Shown here piece after piece: positions 44,436 through 49,619 of a DNA stretch of 49,619 nt. The stretch lies in assembly GCA_022394755.1 (NCBI GenBank), contig JAGFCA010000041.1:1-49619 (forward strand), written 5' to 3'. The notes below the pieces were generated by a model. The model was given only the letters and a program-made list of their open reading frames with translations. It did not search any database and was not told where the DNA came from. The position numbers and the translations under genes were made by a program. Each line of letters begins with the position of its first letter. The stretch's first letter is position 1. Source of the stretch: Candidatus Poribacteria bacterium (GTDB lineage: Bacteria > Poribacteria > WGA-4E > WGA-3G).

Positions 44436-47400
44436 CTATGAAATTAAGTCTTTTATAATTAGTGGTACATCCATTTTCTTATTTTCTGTTTCAATTTTAT
44501 CTCTACTTGCAATTACACATACTGATGCATTCTGTTCATTTTCATCAATAGTCTCAAGTAAGACACGTTTTACTTCATTTGGTGTTGCATTTAACACTGC
44601 TGCATACCTTTCTTCTATAATCTCCTTAGATTGTCCCACCAAATGGTTGAATATTAATTTTGATGAAGCATTACTGGGTTTTGTATATTGCAGAAATTCT
44701 GAAGCAGAAGAAATAATCGCTCTATCAATATCAGTTTGTGTCCATTCTACCTGATTGATATAGTCTTTAGCTTTATTGAAAATATCAAGTGTCCGCGATA
44801 TATGCGGGTCAAAATGTGATACTTGAGATAACAGTGATTCATAGGGACGGTATGTGAATTCCCATCCATAAGCATTACCTTTTAAGCGTATCTCTGGTAA
44901 CATATAGTCAAAGGATATTAGTTCTGTTCCAATTGATAACAGGATTGAATCTGGATGCGAGTAATGGGGTGCTGGCATAAACCGAGCACAATGTGCAATT
45001 TGGATTGGTGCAGTAATTCCCTCATAAGTCGGTGAACCAAATGGTCTAAAATCAAAATGTGATTTCTCAATTGGCTCATTTCGCATATTGTCAATCCATT
45101 TTGAATAATGAGTATTTAGGTGTTTATACGCCATATCACACCCTGTAAAACTTGCTGTAACACGATCTTTACACAAGATAAAGTCTCTTATCTCTTCTAT
45201 ATGACCACAGAGTTCTTCAAAAGAATTATCAAAATCTTCTTGTAATGACCGAGTAATTTCATGTTGAGGTAATCCGTATAAGATATCATTTAAATGTGAA
45301 TGGATGTTAATACCGCGTGCTGCATGGCGTTTCGGTATATCTGGTCCACCATAACCATGTACTTGATTCTGATAACCTATTACAGATTGTTTCAAGATTT
45401 CGTTTAATCTTTCATAATCTTTTGGATTCAGATTAAAAATCAGATCACCCAATATCTCAAATGCGTTATCTATCTTATCATCAAGAGCTTTTATGTTAAA
45501 TTGTAGATTCCATATAGAATGATCTGGATCATGTGTATGTGTACTCAGATCTATTGAGCATCCTATACCTCCGGTGGTAGCAGCTTTCAGTCTGGAAATT
45601 TCTTGGTAATTGTAATTAGCAGTACCGAGTTTTTCAATTGCATCCTTATATATTGGCAAATATTTCCACAAATGTTGTGGTAACCCTTGTAAATCGAAAT
45701 TCAATACAAGGTAATTGACACCGTTTGCATAAATATCATTTCGTAGTATAGGACGTCCATTGACTATTTCAAGGGTAGGAGATAAATCTATAGGTTTCTT
45801 AGGGAGATCAGATGTTTGTATTTGTGGTAATATTGCCAAATCATCAGGGGAAATCGTTTCACTATTGAGCTTTTCAAGTTCTAATGCTTCGGTAGCAATA
45901 TCTTTTAATTCCTCCTCTGAAAGTTGTGAACGAATTGTCTTCAAACGTTCATTCACTTCAGAATCGATTCTGGATTGCATATCTGGATCAGGAGTCAGTA
46001 TAACCGTCAATCGATGTGAATTATCCAGAAACCATTCTCGAATTAATTCATTAAAGATGTTTGGATTCTCATCCCATCTTTTCCTTACATTAGAGAGATG
46101 CTTACCCATCTCTAAAAAACCTATTGGGTCTTTTTCATAGACCCATGTGTTAACAACCCGTACCATAATTCTAAAAGGAAAGTTAGGGGAAATCTCTTGA
46201 TAGTTATATGTAATTTGTTGAAATGCTGTTTCAACGATTTCCTTATCAATCTCATTATTTGCTATATGTGTCAATGTATCCAGAACTAATTGTGTAAATT
46301 CTTCAACATGTTCCGCCTCACTTCCAACCAGGCCAACATAAAATGTTGTTTGAGGACCTGTGTGACCATCAAGAGGATTGATTAGGATATCAATTCCAAG
46401 TTTCGATTCAAGAATCGCTTTGTGAAGAGGTGCTCCAGAATTTCCAATCAGTATCCTGTTGATGATATTGAATAAAATATATTCTTCAGGATTCGTTGCA
46501 TCTCCAATGAGCCAACTAAGCATTAAATAGGTTTTTTCGTTAAGAGATTCGTCTGAATTTATAGGGTAGGTATTTCTAACTATTCTCGGTGAATCCCATT
46601 TTGTTTGAATAGTAATTTCTGGACGTAGAGGATTAAAAGAATCATCGGAGTCATTTCTTGGTAGTTTATTTAATTTTTCTGCATAAAATTGCAGGAATTC
46701 GATAGTTGGCATATTCCCATAAAAGAAGAAATAACTATTGGAGGGATGATAATATGTGCTGTGATATTTCTTGAATTCCTCGTAAGTTAAATCTGGCATT
46801 ACCAAAGAATTCCCACCACTGTTCTTTGCATAGCATGTATCAGGTAATAATTCTTCATTCATAGTTAGATACAAACACCCTTCCGGACTGGATAGTGCGT
46901 TTTTTTGTTCATTATAGACAATCCCATTAATCTTTATTTTTCCAGAATGCTTATTAGGATCTACAGGTTCAAGATGGTGACCTTCACGTTTAAAGGTCTC
47001 CTCTGTAAGTAATGGATGGAACACACAGTCAAAAAACACGTCTGCAAGATTTATCAGATCAGCTTTAACAATACTTGAACAGTAATAGAATGCATGATCT
47101 ATATAGTTCATTGCATTAGTACTGTCAGGTGTCGCAAGGCTTCTTTTCATGATCTCAAAAAATACATCTTTAATAGGGAAATTATGTGTTCCCGCCATGA
47201 CTGAATGTTCAAGGATATGTTGTAATCCTGTATCATCAAAGGTAGGAGTAGTTGGACTGATAGCTATCCAGTTTTTTGGATCGTCATTATAGAAATGGAA
47301 GAGTCTTGCACCACTACGCGGATGTAGGAGTTCAATTGCTATTGCACGTAATTCATGTATGGGTGTAATTTTTTTCACATCAAACCCGTGTATCTTTTGT

Positions 47401-47474
47401 CCTGGAAACAGATCAACTGGTGGTAACGATGTTCCGCCGTTACCTTGTGATAAAATTGAATCTATTTTAGACAT
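44436..47474 (-). CDS. M16C metallopeptidase, diverged tandem paralogue
   Basis: This 1012-residue protein is similar along its whole length to the gene at 41360. The zinc site is kept (HILEH 86-90, Glu189 in YNEQKN), so catalysis in the first half is plausible. In the C-terminal half it has lost residues kept by the neighbour: GNAYGWEFTY replaces GNAYGARLTY, and SHFDPH replaces SFRDPH. These losses could change substrate grip. A small insertion also appears after HNFPIKD (PDSTNAMNY). The gene lies 55 nt upstream of its paralogue and 71 nt behind the third propeller gene. AAGGA precedes the ATG. Confidence 0.93.
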   Translation of the reverse strand: MSKIDSILSQGNGGTSLPPVDLFPGQKIHGFDVKKITPIHELRAIAIELLHPRSGARLFHFYNDDPKNWIAISPTTPTFDDTGLQHILEHSVMAGTHNFPIKDVFFEIMKRSLATPDSTNAMNYIDHAFYYCSSIVKADLINLADVFFDCVFHPLLTEETFKREGHHLEPVDPNKHSGKIKINGIVYNEQKNALSSPEGCLYLTMNEELLPDTCYAKNSGGNSLVMPDLTYEEFKKYHSTYYHPSNSYFFFYGNMPTIEFLQFYAEKLNKLPRNDSDDSFNPLRPEITIQTKWDSPRIVRNTYPINSDESLNEKTYLMLSWLIGDATNPEEYILFNIINRILIGNSGAPLHKAILESKLGIDILINPLDGHTGPQTTFYVGLVGSEAEHVEEFTQLVLDTLTHIANNEIDKEIVETAFQQITYNYQEISPNFPFRIMVRVVNTWVYEKDPIGFLEMGKHLSNVRKRWDENPNIFNELIREWFLDNSHRLTVILTPDPDMQSRIDSEVNERLKTIRSQLSEEELKDIATEALELEKLNSETISPDDLAILPQIQTSDLPKKPIDLSPTLEIVNGRPILRNDIYANGVNYLVLNFDLQGLPQHLWKYLPIYKDAIEKLGTANYNYQEISRLKAATTGGIGCSIDLSTHTHDPDHSIWNLQFNIKALDDKIDNAFEILGDLIFNLNPKDYERLNEILKQSVIGYQNQVHGYGGPDIPKRHAARGINIHSHLNDILYGLPQHEITRSLQEDFDNSFEELCGHIEEIRDFILCKDRVTASFTGCDMAYKHLNTHYSKWIDNMRNEPIEKSHFDFRPFGSPTYEGITAPIQIAHCARFMPAPHYSHPDSILLSIGTELISFDYMLPEIRLKGNAYGWEFTYRPYESLLSQVSHFDPHISRTLDIFNKAKDYINQVEWTQTDIDRAIISSASEFLQYTKPSNASSKLIFNHLVGQSKEIIEERYAAVLNATPNEVKRVLLETIDENEQNASVCVIASRDKIETENKKMDVPLIIKDLIS

Positions 47475-47545
47475 TTATATGTCAATCCTTATGTGTATTT
47501 TATGGTGTGTATTATATTTCAGTGTTGATTTTTAACTATTTGTGT

Positions 47546-48847
47546 TTATTTTTCTTCCAAACTTGCACAAATTAGCTCATTATCATTTCTGGCAAAAACA
47601 TGTTTATAAGCGTAAGCAGGATGTGCCCATGTAACTCCACCTCTACGGTTTAGTTGGTCACGTGTTGGTTCAATTAATTTTGCACGACTGATGATATTCA
47701 ATCCTTCAGGAGTAAGTTCTGTGATGAGTAATTCACCTTCCTCATTAAACATCCACACCTTATCATCATTCTTAACCATATGGATAGTACTCCATCTGTC
47801 AACCCTTACAGCAGATAGGTCTTCCCAAATACGATCCCCTGTTTGTGCATCTAAACACCGAAGTTGTCCATAACTATCCACACCGTAGATATTATCTTTA
47901 ATCCAAACTGGTGTTGACATTGTTGTTTGTATGGCATCAGTATTTCGTTCATCTTTACCTCTTCTATGCCACACAAGTTCATAATCCAATTTATCTGATG
48001 CCAATTTTAAGAGTGCTGCCCCTTCATAGAAATTAGTTACGAATATATGATTATCGTGATATATGGGAGTTGCTATACCAATTTCCCAATTTGTGGGTGG
48101 AATATGGTATTTCCAATGTACTTTCCCAGTGATCGGGTCCAATGCAGCAAGATGATGTCCAGTCCAACAGATCAATACATCCTGTCCAGCTTGAGTAATC
48201 AAAATTGGTGCAGAGTAAGATGCATTATCTTCTAACGCTCTCCATTTTTCCTCACCCGATTTACTATCAAATGCTACAATACATGCATCCGGTTTCCCAC
48301 CAATTTGAACAATAACCAAATCATCAATTACAATTGGTGCACACGCTATCCCCCAGATTGGCATATGTATACTATATTCAGTATTTAAATCTTTCTTCCA
48401 TATAATATCCCCTGTTGCGGCATCAAAACAGTGTAGGTGTCCCATTGCGCCTAAGGCATATGCCAGCCCATCCTGAACAGTTACATTTGCCCGAGGTCCA
48501 GCAGCGTAATCAATCCTATATACACAATCATAACTATATGACCAAATCTCATCACCTGTTTTCCAGTCAAAACAGAGTACGCGTTCGATATGTTTCGGCT
48601 TAGTTTGTTTATCCATTACATATACCCGACCATTCGCAACTGTGGGACCACAATACCCACTACCAATTGGAACACTCCATTTGTGTGGAATCTGTTGACC
48701 ATCAAATTCAGCAAGTAAACCAGATTCATTCCAAATTCCATCACGGTTTTCACCACGCCATTGAGGCCAACCTTCAGCAAAAGATGAGGAAACAAATACG
48801 GCTATAAGTATTAGAATAAAACTAATATGAAAAATTAATGCTTTCAT
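47546..48847 (-). CDS. Secreted PQQ-type beta-propeller protein
   Basis: This 433-residue protein has a signal peptide (MKALIFHISFILILIAVFVSSSFA) followed by GWPQWRGENRDG and repeated blades (GDEIWSYSYD, GDIIWKKDLN, GEEKWRALEDN, GKVHWKYHI, GDRIWEDL). It is more distant from the pair at 38055 and 39598 and lacks their Arg-rich loop. It is the first gene of a minus-strand run with the two M16C peptidases, 71 nt apart. The ATG at 48847 begins the signal peptide and is preferred over the start at 48889. Confidence 0.9.
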   Translation of the reverse strand: MKALIFHISFILILIAVFVSSSFAEGWPQWRGENRDGIWNESGLLAEFDGQQIPHKWSVPIGSGYCGPTVANGRVYVMDKQTKPKHIERVLCFDWKTGDEIWSYSYDCVYRIDYAAGPRANVTVQDGLAYALGAMGHLHCFDAATGDIIWKKDLNTEYSIHMPIWGIACAPIVIDDLVIVQIGGKPDACIVAFDSKSGEEKWRALEDNASYSAPILITQAGQDVLICWTGHHLAALDPITGKVHWKYHIPPTNWEIGIATPIYHDNHIFVTNFYEGAALLKLASDKLDYELVWHRRGKDERNTDAIQTTMSTPVWIKDNIYGVDSYGQLRCLDAQTGDRIWEDLSAVRVDRWSTIHMVKNDDKVWMFNEEGELLITELTPEGLNIISRAKLIEPTRDQLNRRGGVTWAHPAYAYKHVFARNDNELICASLEEK

Positions 48848-49162
48848 AATCTTACGCAAATCTCCCTTTGAGAATACTCTTGGATACAAAATCTCTTTAT
48901 ATAATGATGGGTAGTATAAATGGATAAGGTGACAAATACTAATTTCTTCTATATATTTTATATAAAGACCTAAAGTATGTCAATGTAAAAGGTTCAATAG
49001 ATATGTAAAGATTTGGTCACTCTAAGTGTTTCTTATTTCTGAATCGCGGATTACACGGATTACGTGGAAAAGAGGGTTTTTGGTATGGGTGGTTTTCTTT
49101 TTTGAATAAAGGATTATACAGAGTTGTATATTGAAGGGTTTAGTGGACAGTCCATCCTAATA
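48848..49162. other. Non-coding stretch with CGGATTACAC repeat
   Basis: There is no supported gene. The right half holds copy 2 of the CGGATTACAC repeat, starting with TCTGAATCGCGGATTACAC at 49038-49056 and running through TGGTTTTCTTTT near 49100. It leads into the IS630-type transposase remnant. The left half is AT-rich and probably contains the promoter of the propeller gene at 48847. Confidence 0.5.
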
Positions 49163-49560
49163 TTACGGGTATAGATGTTTTAAACGGATGCGCGCATCTT
49201 CCGTTGTAAAATGCCACTTCACCTGTTTTTGCTCCATATTTCGTCGCTCTTGCCACGCTTGATTTTCTCTTCGGAGAACTTCCATGATAGGAATACGACA
49301 GCACAGACATTGTCGTGTCAGGACACTTAGTTCTATTTCCGCTATATTAAGCCAACTCCCCTGCTTGGGGGTATACACGATTTCTAAACTAGCACACTAC
49401 CTATCTGCTTCCTCTTATCAAACACCTTATATAATGACGAAAGTTTATGTGTGTTTAGATTATCACACACTAAAATCACACGCTTGGCTTTCGGATACTT
49501 ATCACCCAATAACCCTCTTATCCGCGCAATCTGCGAAATCTGTGTAATCCGCGATTCAGA
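49038..49560. mobile_element. IS630-type insertion sequence remnant with inverted repeats
   Basis: A perfect 19-nt inverted pair, TCTGAATCGCGGATTACAC (49038-49056) and its complement (49542-49560), brackets the wrecked transposase. Inside the right copy the 12-nt-periodic series continues (CGCAATCTGCGAAATCTG). The repeats are a dispersed family (see also 3556), so they may be the insertion site or a separate element and need not be true IS termini. No TA duplication could be fixed. Confidence 0.5.
49163..49510 (-). pseudogene. IS630 family transposase, C-terminal remnant
   Basis: The minus strand reads GDKYPKAKRVILVCDNLNTH and then SLYKVFDKRKQIGSVL. After a one-base shift near 49390 it continues SLEIVYTPKQGSWLNIAEIE to a natural end RIRLKHLYP. 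These are the DDE-endonuclease C-terminal motifs of IS630 (second Asp in VCDNLNTH, final Glu in AEIE). The N-terminal half with the first Asp is missing; repeat sequence occupies that place from 49521. The single frameshift plus truncation make it non-functional. Confidence 0.85.
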
Positions 49561-49619
49561 AAATATCGGTCAATACCCGGTAGATACCGTTTCTAACCGC
49601 TCTATTAACGTCAATTTAA

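Overview
This is an AT-rich bacterial chromosomal window with about 46 recognisable protein-coding genes, no rRNA or tRNA genes and no CRISPR array that I can see. The gene set points to a Gram-negative-type, peptidoglycan-containing, aerobic bacterium. It has diaminopimelate synthesis (dapA, dapF), a PBP4-type lipoprotein, a Tat-type molybdoenzyme and a Tat-type Mn superoxide dismutase. The mix of several phytanoyl-CoA dioxygenase (PhyH) proteins, a Cys-type sulfatase, a SUMF1-fold protein, PQQ-type beta-propellers and Gfo/Idh/MocA dehydrogenases resembles Candidatus Poribacteria or related planctomycete-like marine lineages. That placement is inference from gene content only.

Layout. 1-5.1 kb: aldo/keto reductase, mutY, SUMF1-fold protein, a 1.2 kb gene-free stretch holding degenerate repeats, then a glyoxylate/hydroxypyruvate reductase-type dehydrogenase. 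5.2-8.2 kb: two divergent PhyH genes and a TM2 membrane protein. 8.2-12.6 kb (minus strand): an unknown protein translationally coupled to a sulfatase, then alaC; separately nfi. 12.7-19.5 kb: small membrane ORFs, nadD/mazG, a Cys-less redoxin, a coiled-coil membrane protein, a UDP-sugar epimerase and unknowns. 19.6-22.7 kb: cimA and a PBP4-like lipoprotein. 22.7-25.4 kb: a compact minus-strand operon of Mn-SOD, sulfite-oxidase-family enzyme and PhyH. 25.5-27.6 kb: a DUF4268 nuclease-like protein and a CapV-like patatin. 27.6-31.7 kb: alpha/beta hydrolase and a dusB-dapF-dapA operon. 31.9-35.3 kb: P-loop kinase-like protein, Gfo/Idh/MocA dehydrogenase, M48 protease, pterin carbinolamine dehydratase. 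35.5-38.0 kb: a plus-strand operon of a four-unit repeat protein, an AhpD-like protein and an SDR. 38.0-48.8 kb: three secreted PQQ-type propellers and two tandem presequence-protease-like M16C peptidases. 49.0-49.6 kb: a wrecked IS630-type transposase bracketed by inverted repeats.

The strongest hidden signal is at 36941-36943. An in-frame TGA interrupts an otherwise continuous AhpD/carboxymuconolactone-decarboxylase-family reading frame exactly at the second cysteine of the CxxC active site. The reading frame and family similarity continue past it. A small hairpin with G at the second loop position lies about 24 nt downstream, inside the distance range of bacterial SECIS elements. I read this gene (36695-37246) as a probable selenoprotein with a C-x-x-U-x3-H centre rather than two short ORFs or a pseudogene. 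Its position between an undescribed four-unit ERHxH-repeat protein and an SDR gives a possible small redox module.

A second theme is decay and dispersed repeats: short palindromes carrying AGGTTCGGTT-type arms, the CGGATTACAC repeat, and GAATCAAC(A/G)GTATGAATGAC copies lie between genes.
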